From assembly GCA_030762895.1 (NCBI GenBank), contig CM061069.1, positions 25,415,404 through 25,479,403 on the forward strand: 64,000 nt of DNA, written 5' to 3'. The notes below the pieces were generated by a model. That model was not told the origin of the DNA, searched no databases, and saw only the letters and a list, made by a program, of their open reading frames with translations. This document shows positions 21,592 through 31,992 of this stretch, in pieces. Each line of letters starts with the position of its first letter. Positions within the stretch are counted from its first letter, which is position 1. The position numbers and the translations under genes were made by a program. This DNA is from Sophora flavescens (taxonomy: Eukaryota > Streptophyta > Magnoliopsida > Fabales > Fabaceae).

Positions 21592-23224
21592 TTGTATGAT
21601 TCAGGTGCTACTCACTCGTTTATATCGCATGATAGGGTCAAGAGTCTTAAATTACCTGTTACCTTTGTTGAGTTTGATTTGCTTGTGTCTACACCTACAA
21701 ATAAACCTGTTTCCACATCTTATGCATGCAAGAATTGTCATATAGTCATAAATGATAAAACCTTTGTTGCTGATCTTGTATGCTTGCCTCTAAAAGACCT
21801 TGATATTATTCTTGGCATGTACTGGTTATCTTCCAACTATGTCCATCTGAACTGTTTTGATAAAATCCTGATTTTTGGAACTCCAACGGAGTCTAAGAAT
21901 CCGGACCTTCTCTCCTCCAGCCAAGTTCAAGCTTCGATGAAAGACGAAGCCCAGGTATACACGATGATAGCTTCCCTGGAAGTAGAGAGCAGCCCTCCTG
22001 ATGTCGCCAGCATGCCTGTTGTGCGAGATTTTCCTAAAGTGTTCCCCGGGGATGTTTATAACTTACCCCCAGAGAGAGATGTAGAGTTTACCATAGACTT
22101 AGTGCATGACACCGGGCCAATCTCCATAGCACCCTATAGAATGTCTCCTCTAGATCTAGCTAAGTTGAAAGAGCAGTTGGAGGACCTGATGAAGAAGCAG
22201 TTCATTAGGCCCAGTATGTCTCCATGGGGAGCACCTGTGTTGTTGGTGAAGAGAGAGATGGTAGTATGAGGTTGTCTGTCGACTATCGGCAGCTCAACAA
22301 GGTGACCATAAAGAATCGGTATCCCCTCCCTAGGATTGATGATCTCATGGACCAATTGATGGGCAATTGCATCTTTTCTAAGATAGATTAGAGGTTAGGG
22401 TACCATCAGATTCAGGTTAAGTCTGAGGACATCCCGAAGACAGCATTTAGAACCCGATATGGTCACTATGAGTACTTGGTTATGCCCTTTGGTGTGAGCA
22501 ATGCTCCTGTAGTCTTCATGGATTACATGAACAAGACCTTTCATCCTTACTTGGATAAGTTTGTCGTGGTGTTTATAGATGACATCTTAGTGTACTCCAA
22601 GAGCAAGAAGGAACACGAGGAACACCTGAGGGTTGTCTTGCATACCCTTAAGGAAAAGTAGTTGTATGCTAAGTTGTCTAAGTGTGAGTTATAGTTAGAG
22701 GAAGTGAGCTTCTTAGGACATGTCATCTCTAAGGGTGGCATAACAGTGGACCTAGCTAAGGTAGAGACGGTGCTCCAGTGGGAAGCGCCAAAGTCTGTAA
22801 CCGAGATTAGGAGTTTCTTGGGGTTAGCCGGGTATTAAACCCGATATGGTCACTATGAGTACTTGGTTATGCCCTTTGGTGTGAGCAATGCTCCTGTAGT
22901 CTTCATGGATTACATGAACAAGACCTTTCATCCTTACTTGGATAAGTTTGTCGTGGTGTTTATAGATGACATCTTAGTGTACTCCAAGAGCAAGAAGGAA
23001 CACGAGGAACACCTGAGGGTTGTCTTGCATACCCTTAAGGAAAAGTAGTTGTATGCTAAGTTGTCTAAGTGTGAGTTCTAGTTAGAGGAAGTGAGCTTCT
23101 TAGGACATGTCATCTCTAAGGGTGGCATAACAATGGACCAGACTAAGGTAGAGACGGTGCTCCAGTGGGAAGCGCCAAAGTCTGTAACCGAGATTAGGAG
23201 TTTCTTGGGGTTAGCCTGGTATTA
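21592..23224 (+). pseudogene. G1 protease and reverse transcriptase, with duplicated RT core
   Basis: The aspartic protease active site is YDSGATHSFIS (about 21,595-21,627), then LICL-type PLKDLDIILGMYWL. The RT entrance follows in the same frame (RDFPKVFPGDVYNLPPERDV, PYRMSPLDLAKLKEQL). A frameshift lies near 22,265, then RT resumes with LSVDYRQLNKVTIKNRYPLP. The catalytic box is FIDDILVYS at 22,572-22,583 and again at 22,959-22,970, because 387 bp are duplicated in tandem. Stops lie in both copies (for example after HTLKEK) and at the repeat junction. Confidence 0.88.
22451..23224 (+). repeat. 387-bp tandem duplication of the RT core
   Basis: Copy 1 spans 22,451-22,837 and copy 2 spans 22,838-23,224, each beginning AACCCGATATGG. 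They differ at only a few sites (for example GTTATAGTT/GTTCTAGTT and GTGGACCTAGCT/ATGGACCAGACT). The length is 129 codons, so the frame is kept across the unit. It covers the polymerase catalytic box and the thumb start. Confidence 0.95.
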
Positions 23225-24818
23225 CCGAAGGTTTATAGAAGGTTTCTCTAAGATAGCTTTACCCTTAACCCGTCAGCACCAGTGTTAGTTTTGCCAGATC
23301 CTGGTGAACCCTTCGTAGTTTACTGCAATGCTTCTAAGCAAGGGTTAGGTGGTGTGTTGATGCAGAATTGTAAAGTAGTTGCCTATGCTTCTAGGCAGTT
23401 AAAGACTCATGAGAAGAACTACCTACCCATGACCTAGAGCTAGGAGCTGTGGTATTTACCTTAAAGATCTGGAGGCATTACCTGTATGGAGCGAGGTTCG
23501 AGGTTTTTAGTGATCATAAGAGTTTGAGGTATCTCTTTGATCAAAAGGAGTTGAATATGAGGTAGCGTAGGTGGATAGAGTTCTTAAAGGATTATGACTT
23601 CGAGCTGACCTATCACCCAGGAAAGGCCAATGTGGTGGCCAATGCCTTAAGTAGGAAAACCCTTCATGTCTCCGCTTTGATGGTTAGGGAGATGGATCTA
23701 CTTGAGGAGTTTAGAGATCTTAGTCTAGCCGGTGAGTTTACCTCTAAGAGTATTAGGCTTGGAACCTTGAAGGTTACCAACCGCTTGATGGATCAGATTA
23801 GAGAGGGTCAGAAGTTAGACAAGTTTCTTTTAGACCAGTGAGAGTTGCTTGCTCAAGGTAGAGACCTTAGTTTTAAGGATGACAGTGATGGTGTCTTGAG
23901 GGTCAAGGATAGAGCGTGCATACCGAGTGTTCTTGAGCATAGGAAGTTGATCCTTGAAGAAGGACATAGGAGTGGACTGAGTGTGCACCCAGGTGCCACT
24001 AAGATGTATCAGGACCTTCAGAGGATGTTTTGGTGGCCCAGGATGAAAAAGGATGTAGCTGAGTTTGGGTATGCATGCCTAGTTTGTCAGAAAGACAAGA
24101 TAGAACACCAAAAGCCATCAGGTAGGTTGCAACCTTTGAGTAACCCATAATGGAAATGGGATAGCATCTCCATGGATTTTGTGTCTGGACTCCCAAGGAC
24201 TCCAGCTGGTTTTGAGGCTATATGGGTTGTGGTGGATAGATTGACTAAGTCTTCCCATTTCATCCATATGAACATGGAGTATCCTTTAAAGAAGTTGGCT
24301 AAGCTATACATCAAGGAGATAGTTAGGCTTCATGGTGTACCCTCTAGCATAGTATCAGATAGAGACTGGAGGTTTACCTCCAGGTTTTGGGAGAGTTTGC
24401 AGAATGCTTTAGGGACAAAGCTTAGGCTTAGTTCAACTTACCACCCACAGACTGATGGGCAGTCTGAACGGACCATCCAGTCCTTAGAGGACTTGTTGAG
24501 GGCTTGCGTGTTAGAACAGGCTGGTAGTTGGGACAAGTTTTTGCCCTGATAGAGTTCACCTACAACAACAGTTTCCATTCCAGCATTGGGGTGGCACCTT
24601 ACGAGGCTCTGTATGGGAGGAGATGTAGGACACCCTTGTGTTGGAGTGAACCTAGTGACAGAGTGGTGCTAGGGCCAGAGATTGTCTCCAGGAAACAATA
24701 GAAAAGATCAGGTTAGTTCAAGAAAATATGGGAGTTGCATAGAGTAGGCAAAAGCGCTATCATGATAAAAGAAGGAAGGCGCTCAAATTCCAGGAAGACG
24801 ATCATGTATTCTTTCTTG
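23225..24818 (+). pseudogene. G1 RNase H and integrase (broken)
   Basis: The RNase H part runs through YRRFIEGFSKIALPLT, VFTLKIWRHYLYGARFEVF and FSDHKSLRYLFDQKELN-type blocks, with frame changes near 23,285 and 23,430. The integrase has an HHCC zinc motif (HRSGLSVHPG ... CLVCQK, 23,965-24,100), a first Asp in MDFVSGLPRTP (24,172), a second in IVSDRD (about 24,350) and Glu in QTDGQSERTIQ (about 24,460). In-frame stops include TAA at 24,148 (NP-stop-WKWD) and others after 24,549. The coding sequence is cut at 24,818 by a copia LTR and resumes at 26,602. Confidence 0.88.
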
Positions 24819-24844
24819 TTTTGGATTCAACGACTCAAGGGGAA

Positions 24845-24863
24845 GGGGGGGGGGGGGGGGGGG
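24845..24863. repeat. G19 homopolymer
   Basis: Nineteen Gs at the position where other copia LTRs here have a 6-7 G run before TGAATTG (35,510; 42,963; 47,047). It is an expansion of a conserved U5 feature. The exact length may be an assembly estimate. Confidence 0.85.
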
Positions 24864-25770
24864 TGAATTGAGTTTTCTTAAAATATTTCCCTCTTAAAAA
24901 TTTTCACAAAACTTTTCAAATCAGAGTTGCGGATTTGTGACCTCAAGATCTTTTACAAAATCAATGAAGGGTTTATATAAAATCTTGAATAGAAGGTGAT
25001 GATGATAAGAAAGATTGATTCAGAATAGGTTCGGGTTCAAGACTCAGTAATAACGAAATACAGAAACTGATTAAACCTTTAAAGATTAAGGACAAGTTAT
25101 GCAAGTTTCAGATACAAGCATTAACAATCAAGAACAAACTTGCAGGTTTCAGTTTCAGTTATAGTTTAGTTTCAACAATCAAGAACGATTTTGATCAACT
25201 CAATTTTGAACACGGATAACACAGTCTTGATTACAATCAGTCTCAGATTTTTAATACAGTTTATACAGATCAAGAATAGAAATTAAATTGAACTTTAAAC
25301 ATCAAAATCACAGGTTCTTGAACATAAACAGAAAGTAAAGGAGTTTGAGTTTAGAGATACTACACAACCAGATTTATCCTGGTTCAGTCACCACCACTGT
25401 GACCTACATCCAGTCCCCACTCCACCTGTGGGTTTTCACACACTAACACACAATCTTTAGCCAGGTAGCGTGAAAAACCTTTACACCACAGAGCACTCCT
25501 TCACCTCGAGATACCACACTCTTGTGAAGAGCCTCAATGTTCTTCCTTAGGGATACCTCACCCTAATCATTCAGAGAGACTCCCTCTCTCTTTACAATCG
25601 AAAAGTAAAACAAAAATTGATTCCTAACTCTCAATAGTCAGATATACAAATTGAAGCACTTATGAGAACGAAACACTCTTTTCACAATAAGCTCAAGAAA
25701 GATGATGAATGATATGTGTATTGTATTCGATATGTTATTCGATGTTATTAAAGTGTTCCTTTGATCCCTC

Positions 25771-25778
25771 TTTATATA
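25771..25778 (-). promoter_or_regulatory. TATA box of the copia C LTR
   Basis: Minus-strand TATATAAA lies about 190 bp downstream, in element orientation, of the 25-bp tandem array. Confidence 0.6.
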
Positions 25779-25970
25779 GAAAACAAGTTATAGTCGTTGG
25801 GATCAATCAAAACAGATTTGGATATGATTAACAAAATCTGTTTTTTTGATTCTGGTTCTTGAAATAAGATTCTGATAGTTCTTATAGAATTCGCGTCCAT
25901 AAAATAAGCACGTCCATCTAGCCATTTTGGAAGTATTAAAACACAAAGTAATTGGACGAGCTCTAATTAG

Positions 25971-26145
25971 TCACTTTAGTGGACGAGCGCTTGTATCACT
26001 TTAGTGGACGAACACTTCTGTCACTTTAGTGGACGAGCACTTGTATCACTTTAGTGGATGAGCACTTCTGTCACTTTAGTGGACGAGCGCTTGTATCACT
26101 TTAGTGGACGAGCGCTTCTGTCACTTCAGTGGATGAGCGCTTCTG
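25971..26145. repeat. 25-bp tandem array, seven units, alternating variants
   Basis: Units begin TCACTTTAGTGGACGAG and end alternately in CTTGTA or CTTCTG over the first six, giving a 50-bp higher-order period. Further degenerate GGACGAGCGCTTCT units continue to about 26,214. It lies in U3 upstream of the TATA box. Confidence 0.93.
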
Positions 26146-26601
26146 TTTGTTTTGGACGAGCGCTTCTATTACTTCAGTATTGGACGACCGCTTCTATCAC
26201 TTCATTGGACGAGCAGAATTAGAATCTATTTCTTCTTTCCAAAAATCATTTTCATTAACGAAAAACTTATTCCTTTTAATGCAGGTTATGAAAATTGATT
26301 TTCTTTCATGCATCTTGTCAAATGAGCTATTTGTGAATAAGATATTTCATTTTTTACAAATCATCTAAGACTTAAGTCTAATTTCTCCTTTAAGCTCTTG
26401 TCTTGATGATTCCTTGATCTTTGTCTTTGCTCTTTGATTCCTTCAAGTTCTTCCTTGAATATTCTCCTTTAATTGCTCACTGAACTTGTTCATTATTGCT
26501 TGATACCTGTCTTTAAAATTTGACACTAAAACACTTGCATACACATTAAGTTGTATTTGTCATATATCAAAATATCCAAGTCATTGAGTCTAACATTCTT
26601 G

Positions 26602-26999
26602 AGAGTTACCCCGATGACTGGGGTTGGTAGAGTGATGAAGGCGAAGAAACTTACACCGAGGTTCATTGGTCCTCATCAGATCCTCAAAAGTGTCGGCGAA
26701 GCCGACTACCAAATAGCCTTACCCCCACTCTCGTCAAACCTCCTTAATGTTTTTCACGTGTCTCAACTCAGAAAGTATATCCATGACCTTAGTCAAGCGA
26801 TAGTACCCGATGCGATACAATTGAAAGAGAACTTGACGTTTGAGGTGTTACCCCTTCGAGTCAAGGATAGGCGGGTGAAGCAGCTAAGAGGCAAGGAGAT
26901 TCCTTTGGTCAAAGTGGTTTGGAGTAGGACAACTGAGGAAAGTGCTACCTGGGAGCTGGAAAGAAAGATGATGGAAGCGTACCCGCACCTTTTCTCTTG
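26602..26999 (+). pseudogene. G1 integrase C-terminus with chromodomain-like tail
   Basis: Continues the integrase after the nested LTR: VTPMTGVGRVMKAKKLTPRF, GPHQILKSVGEADYQIALPP, FHVSQLRKYIHD. It ends in IPLVKVVWSRTTEESATWEL followed by MMEAYPHLFS and a stop at 26,998. The aromatic/acidic spacing (VVW...ATWELE...YP-LF) is the usual end of plant chromoviruses. This part of the frame is open. In active elements the tail guides integration to particular chromatin. Confidence 0.85.
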
Positions 27000-27032
27000 A
27001 GGTACGTAGAAATTTGGAGGACGGAATTTTTA

Positions 27033-27045
27033 TAAGGGGGTGAAT
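27033..27045 (+). promoter_or_regulatory. Polypurine tract of G1
   Basis: TAAGGGGGTGAAT lies immediately before the 3' LTR start at 27,046 and is the expected primer for plus-strand DNA synthesis. Confidence 0.8.
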
Positions 27046-27143
27046 TATAACACCCTGCTTTTTCGTTAAGTGGTTTTTATAAGTTGTTTGGTTGGTTAAG
27101 GGCTTAGTGGGATTTTTGGTTCAAAAGTCCCTTTCTGGTGCAT

Positions 27144-27321
27144 GAGCACGCCCGTGCTCATTAGCCAGCATGCCCATGCTTAAAGGCTGAAGCGTGTTTC
27201 GATTTTTAAGTTGAGCACACCCGTGCTCAACAGTGAGCATGTCCGTGCTCAATGTGCGGACTGTGTCTTGCTGACGCTAAGTCCAGCATGACCGTGCTTG
27301 CTGAGGAGCACGACCGTGCTC
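27144..27321. repeat. GAGCACG-CCGTGCTC array in the G1 3' LTR
   Basis: Six near-palindromes (first GAGCACGCCCGTGCTC at 27,144-27,159, last GAGCACGACCGTGCTC at 27,306-27,321), ending 10 bp before TATATAT. Confidence 0.88.
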
Positions 27322-28065
27322 AAGTTTAGACTATATATGTTTAGCACAGAACCCGAGGGTTAACGTGAAACCCTATTTTGTTGATTACAGCAGCCACTGT
27401 TGCGACCTAGTGTGCCTCCTTCCCTATTTTCTCTTCATCCATTGTTATAGTGGAGTTTTGGAAGCCGGTTGGGAAGTTTGTTTGATCCGTGTCAGTTTAG
27501 AGGTAAGGTTCCCTTCCCTTGTGGTTTCCTTTCATAATTTTTTGAATAAGAAAAAAATGGGTTTGTGTTTGGTTTGGCTAAAGTTGAGTTTGTGTTGAGA
27601 CGCTCTGGGAGCCGAGGGTAGTTTGCTGTTAGGAGCTTATACGTTGGAGCGACCTTCAATCCAGGTAAGGGGAGAAGGGTAATGTATATCATAGGCATTG
27701 GGGGTAGTGTAAGGTAAAGGGGTTCCCATGACCCCGATTTGTTGTGCATGTGTTTATGATTAATATGATGGTTTGTTTGATTAGGATAACATGATCTTGG
27801 TTGTTAATATGCTGTTTATATGCCTATGTTCATACTATGTTCTTGATGTTTATGTTGGCTATATGAACATGATGACATGTTGATGGTTGCTATTGGCATA
27901 ATGTTGTTGGCTATGGTTGATACCATGATTGTGATGATAGTGTTGTTATTATGTTGATATTGACGTTTAGTCCTTGAATATGTTGTTAACTGGCTTAGGA
28001 TTAATAGAATTAATCCCTAATTTAATCAGCTAAAATTTATGTTGAAACTCGCCATAACAAGATCT

Positions 28066-28225
28066 TGCCGTGCATTGAGCATGACCGTGCTTAACAGGGA
28101 GCATGCCCTTGCTCCTAGTTTGAATTCTGGAAAATGGCCGCGCATTCAGCATGGCCGTGCAACAGAGGAGCACGCCCGTGCAGCTTAGCACGACCTTGCT
28201 CAAAAGGAAGCACGACCGTGATCCA
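28066..28225. repeat. Second GAGCACG-CCGTGCTC array in the G1 3' LTR
   Basis: About six imperfect copies. It is shorter than the 5' LTR counterpart because the last two units present there are deleted here. Confidence 0.8.
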
Positions 28226-28937
28226 CTTAAGGACTTAAGCAGGGGTTTTTAACCCCAATGTTCCCCAAAGATGAGGATAACATAGTTAATCAATGATGTA
28301 GGTTAGATCACTTAATTAAAGACTAATTAAGATGGTTAAGTCGGTAACCGTTGGGATACCGCATGTTGATGAGTTGTAACTTGGTGTTTTTTTGGCCAAG
28401 GGAACCTTGACCCCTCGGTTTGGGTCTAAGGTGCTGTTGATGTTGTACCTTGGTTACCGAGAGTTTGCTCCAATGGGGCCGTGACCTGGTTGGGTCTAAG
28501 GTGTTGCGGTTGATTCAACTAAATGTTTAAGTGTTGCGGTAGATTCTGATGAGGTCGATTCCACTGAAGTCTTCGGTTGTTTCCGTCGAAGCAAAGGAGG
28601 TGGCGGTTGCCCATCGTTTGTTGTATGTTGCATGCATCATTGGAGATGTTTTCGTTGGTGGATGTTCGACATAGGGGAGGTCGTCCTAGAATACGACGAT
28701 ATGGCCGTCCACGGTAGGTTACCCAAGGTTTGGTAACCATGCGCCCCCGTGACGAGGCATTCGTTGGTTTGATGCGTTGGCTATCCAAGGAGTATATTTT
28801 TCGGCATTGAGTAGATTCTCAATGTGAATATTTAACTCCGAAGTCGTTCATCCTGAGTTAGTGTGGATCCACATGCATGTTGGAGTAGTGGAGTAGTGTT
28901 GCATTGCACTGCATAGCATTCTTGGTTGATATGATGT

Positions 28938-28939
<2 letters not shown>

Positions 28940-29005
<66 letters not shown>
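28940..29005. repeat. (AT)33 microsatellite
   Basis: Uninterrupted AT repeat, 14 units longer than in the sister LTR. Confidence 0.93.
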
Positions 29006-29009
<4 letters not shown>

Positions 29010-29488
29010 ATGTATGTTATGATGATGCTATGCTGTATGTTTTACCTTGCTTCCTATCTCCATGCCATATATGTTTACATGATTCTTACTCCCCCCTTTC
29101 TGTTTGTTTGTTTGGCCTGATTGGCATCTTGCAGAGGGTGACGAGCAGCCCGGAGAGGAGTGACTCTGAGGAGCCACCACTTGTAGTTAGGGCCTTTCTT
29201 TGTTAGTTAGTTTTGTTCAGTTGTATTCCGAGATTATTTTCCGGAACGGTTGTACCAGCTCTGAGTTGTGCCATCGGGGTTGGGTGTTTATGTTTATGTT
29301 ATCTTGATATGTTTTATTTGTTTAAAACTTGTTTTGTTTTCCACGTTTTGTGAACTCGTTCGTGTGGGACCTTTCTACCTGTGGACAAATATTTTATTTT
29401 AAAGGTTTATTTTATTCAGTAAATGTATGTTTGGTTTATATCTTTGTCCTTTAATGCTTTATAACATACGGGGTAGCAGGGTGTCATA

Positions 29489-29825
29489 CCATTCGCCGCC
29501 AGTCGCAAAATCCTCCACCATAACCAAAACCCTTACCCACCCCTGGCCTCATGTACCACCACCCAGTTGACACAAAGGTTCTTGGTGTCCTGGACTCCAC
29601 CTGTCATTGAGTACCATATGCCTTGAATCCCTACCTGAAAACACAATGACCGCTCCATGGTAGCTCAATTGGCAGTTTTGGCGGCAGCAAGACAGATGGT
29701 TATGGCGACAACTAGTATGGCTGTTCCGACGACAAGTCTAGCGGTGGTGATATCGGTGGTCTATTAATTGCAACTGGGCTATAGGTGTTGCGACAACACC
29801 CATTAGTCTATCATTATGTGCTGCC
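29489..29825. other. C-rich unassigned segment between two LTR elements
   Basis: No coding frame or known repeat recognised. It begins with the probable G1 target copy CCATT. Its C/A-rich composition (CCACCATAACC, ACCCACCCC) matches 14,330-14,380, so it is probably the right half of the locus that received the two gypsy insertions. Confidence 0.5.
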
Positions 29826-30317
29826 TGTTGGGAATTTGTGTATCATACATAGCGCAACGGAAAAATTCCCACAAAATCCATGCGAATGGTCATGGTTCAT
29901 GCTTAAAATTTTACCTCTTGTAGCGCAGACCTTTGGTTAGAATCTAGTTCCAAATCACGAGCACTGCACGAATAGCAATGCCTCTACGTAGTCCACACAA
30001 ACATACCTTTTGAACGTCCAACGAACATGAGCAGGAGCGGCCACCATCTTACAGTGCTAGTTGTAATGAACAGAACCTGTCACTCTTATGTCCGGCCAGG
30101 GTTATCACACATACGGCTCAAGACTCTTAAGTTGTCTATTTATAATAGTGTCACTTAAGTCTGACCTAGTACACAAGAGTAAGCTGCATGTGACCTAGCT
30201 AATACGTCATGAGCCCAGCTCATAGAAAAACGAGTCCAACTCAATTCTCATAGCTCCTATTAATATGCTCTTTTGTGTGTGACCCTATAGGTTCCCATGA
30301 CATTGGTAGTAATATCA
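29826..30317 (-). mobile_element. Small copia-type solo LTR, about 492 bp
   Basis: The minus strand starts TGATATTACTACCAATGTC and ends CACAAATTCCCAACA (TG...CA). TATAAATA on the minus strand at 30,137-30,144 is suitably placed. The opening and the nearby GGGAACCTATAGGGTC block look like a known style of short plant copia LTR. No matching 5-bp flanks are visible (CTGCC versus AATAC), so one side may have been rearranged. Confidence 0.55.
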
Positions 30318-30572
30318 AATACTTCTTAGAAAACTGCAATGTAAAGTCTCAGCCACTAATCCAAGTCATCCGACGCTTTTCTCAGAGTCGACGCATTCTA
30401 ACAGATATTATTCATTTATGAAATGCAAGTTCAAATTATCTCTAATATATACAAACATGTCTTCAGCTAAGGGTTTTGTTAATATATCAGTCCATTGATT
30501 TTCAGTTTTGACAAATTTAATGTCAAAAACACCTTTTTGAACATAATCTCTTATAAAGTGATGTTTGATTTC

Positions 30573-30724
30573 TGATGAGTGTGATTTCACCTCATATTTC
30601 TTTATCATTTTTCATGCATTTTCATGTAGATTAGGCATTTTTATTTTGATATTTGTTAGTTTTTTCCTTTGGAATGGGTAAGGTGGTTCTATGGTGTTTG
30701 TGTTCAGGAATTCATTATTACCTT
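30573..30724 (+). repeat. Inverted copy of the Athila LTR outer end
   Basis: The first 64 bases match the inverted right terminus base for base. After a variable T/CTT stretch, similarity resumes (TGATATTTGTTAGTTTTTC, AAGGTGGTTCT, CAGGAATTCAT) to about 30,724, where it abuts the 3' end of gag. Confidence 0.93.
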
Positions 30725-31842
30725 GGCCTTCTTGGAATTCATGGTTCAATGTGTTGTCATAGTTCTCGTAGGAGAGATAAGGGCTATTCTTCCTTCCTTG
30801 GATGTAAGAATTTGGGGGAACATAGTTTGTCAACTTTGGGTTCGTGTCATAAAAATTGTGACATGAATTCACTTGTTCACCCGAAGCCCCTTTTGCAAGA
30901 GCACTACCATGTGGGCACTCCATGAAGTCATGTCCCTGCATTCCACAAATCTCACAAGTAACATTATTAGCACCTATTGAACTCACATTAGCTTTTTCAA
31001 ACTTATCAAAGTGCTTTCTCAATTAATCAAATTTAGACAAAATCAATTCTGTACCACCTACATCACTTACCTCCCGAAAGCTTTTTCGGGTTATTACCTC
31101 TTTCTGAACCCCATTGGTAATAGTTGGTGGCTACGTTTTCAATGATATTGAATGCTTCGGTCAGAGGTATATTCATCAATGCTCCACCAGCTGCGGAGTC
31201 AAGTTACACCTTCGAAGAGTAATCCAATCCGTTGTAGAAGGTATTCACTAACAACCACTCCAGTTGTAACGATCCCAAGCTTCGGATAAACATTCTTCGT
31301 TATTTTGGAAGAAGCTGGTGATCTGGGTTCGTAGGTAAGCAATCTTGGATGGTGGAAATAATTTTTCCAAGAATGCCTGCTCCAGTTGGTTCCATGTTGA
31401 CAAAGTATTAGCAGGCACTGATTTACCAAGCTCTTGCCTTTCCAGTCAAAGAGAAGGGGAATAACCTCAAGCGGATAGCGTCAACTGGGGCACCTTGAAT
31501 CCTAGTTGTATCACAGAATTCCAAGAATGTCTCCACATGATCAGTCGGGTCTTCCGAGGGTAATCCTCCAAATTGGTGTTGCATAATCATGCCAATTAAC
31601 TAGGGCAGTATAGTGAAGTTCTCCGCCTCAATTTCTTGCCTGGCAATCCTAGTTCGCAAACCCCTAGCATTTAGGGCTGTGTATTCCTTCAGTAGTTTGG
31701 TATCCGGTTGATCGACCATGAGTTGAATGGGGATCAACTTTTCTCTCGCTCTTTGTCTTTGTAGTCTTCTACATCTAAGAAAAGTCCTTTCGATCTCGGG
31801 ATCAACTTCAATAAGAGTTCCAAGACTTCGGGATCTTCGCAT
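30725..31842 (-). pseudogene. Athila-like gag
   Basis: Starts at about 31,842 (MRRSRSLGTLIEVDPEIE) and carries Athila gag landmarks: FGGLPSEDPTDHVETFLEFC, RLRLFPFSLTGKA, LDSAAGGALMN and NIIENVATNYYQWGSER. The zinc knuckle is CEICGMQGHDFMEC (about 30,930-30,975). Stops and frame changes occur near 31,430 and 31,200. The last codons run into the inverted LTR piece (HEFQEGQG then LTR-derived residues), so the natural C-terminus and the rest of pol are missing. Confidence 0.82.
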
Positions 31843-31970
31843 AAAGGAGAAAGATCACCTGAAAAGATAGAGATAGATACACTAGAAAAAGTAAGAAAAA
31901 GAAAAAACAAAAAATGTTCAGAAAAATTAATTTAAAAATTAAATTGAAATTCAAGAAAGCACAATACGTA

Positions 31971-31986
31971 CCCGACAACGGCACCA
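31971..31986 (-). promoter_or_regulatory. Primer-binding site, tRNA-Asp type
   Basis: Minus-strand TGGTGCCGTTGTCGGG lies a few bases after the LTR end (GAGCTATCA). It is close to the TGGCGCCGTTGCCGGGG site typical of Athila elements. Confidence 0.85.
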
Positions 31987-31992
31987 AAAACT

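Larger units (their letters stand above)
24819..26595 (-). mobile_element. Solo LTR of a copia element (family C), about 1.78 kb
   Basis: It interrupts the G1 integrase codons VFF-L-RVTP. TTCTTG is present on both sides (24,813-24,818 and 26,596-26,601), so the TSD is 5-6 bp. The exact edges are uncertain by one or two bases because G/T repeats overlap the ends. The right end TCTAACA gives TGTTAGA on the minus strand. It carries the conserved copia LTR blocks CTGGTTCAG and CTACATCCAGTCCCC (25,380-25,418), a TATATAAA on the minus strand (25,771-25,778), a 25-bp tandem array upstream of it, and a G19 run (24,845-24,863). Confidence 0.85.
17880..29488 (+). mobile_element. Ty3/gypsy element G1 (chromovirus, Tekay/Del-like), nested and decayed
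   Basis: Two LTRs of the same family, 17,880-20,324 (2,445 bp) and 27,046-29,488 (2,443 bp), enclose a tRNA-Met type primer site, gag, protease, RT, RNase H, integrase with a chromodomain-like tail, and a purine tract. The flanks are CCCTT (17,875-17,879) and CCATT (29,489-29,493), a TSD with one mismatch. The LTRs have diverged by many substitutions and indels, so the insertion is not recent. A copia solo LTR (24,819-26,595) is nested in the integrase. All reading frames contain stops. Confidence 0.92.
27046..29488 (+). repeat. 3' LTR of G1
   Basis: Starts TATAACACCCTGC and ends GCAGGGTGTCATA, which are inverted copies of each other apart from small changes. It differs from the 5' LTR by scattered substitutions, an added segment in the first palindrome array, a shorter second array and a longer AT repeat (28,940-29,005). 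TATATAT at 27,332-27,338 is the TATA box. Confidence 0.92.

Noticed and set aside
25971..26214. CRISPR-like array
   Set aside because: The 25-bp units are contiguous with no spacers, lie inside a plant copia LTR, and no cas genes exist in the window.
29826..30317. Treating this LTR as the missing 3' LTR of copia A2
   Set aside because: Its ends and sequence do not match the A2 5' LTR at 47,024-47,333, which has the G-run and conserved copia block that this one lacks.
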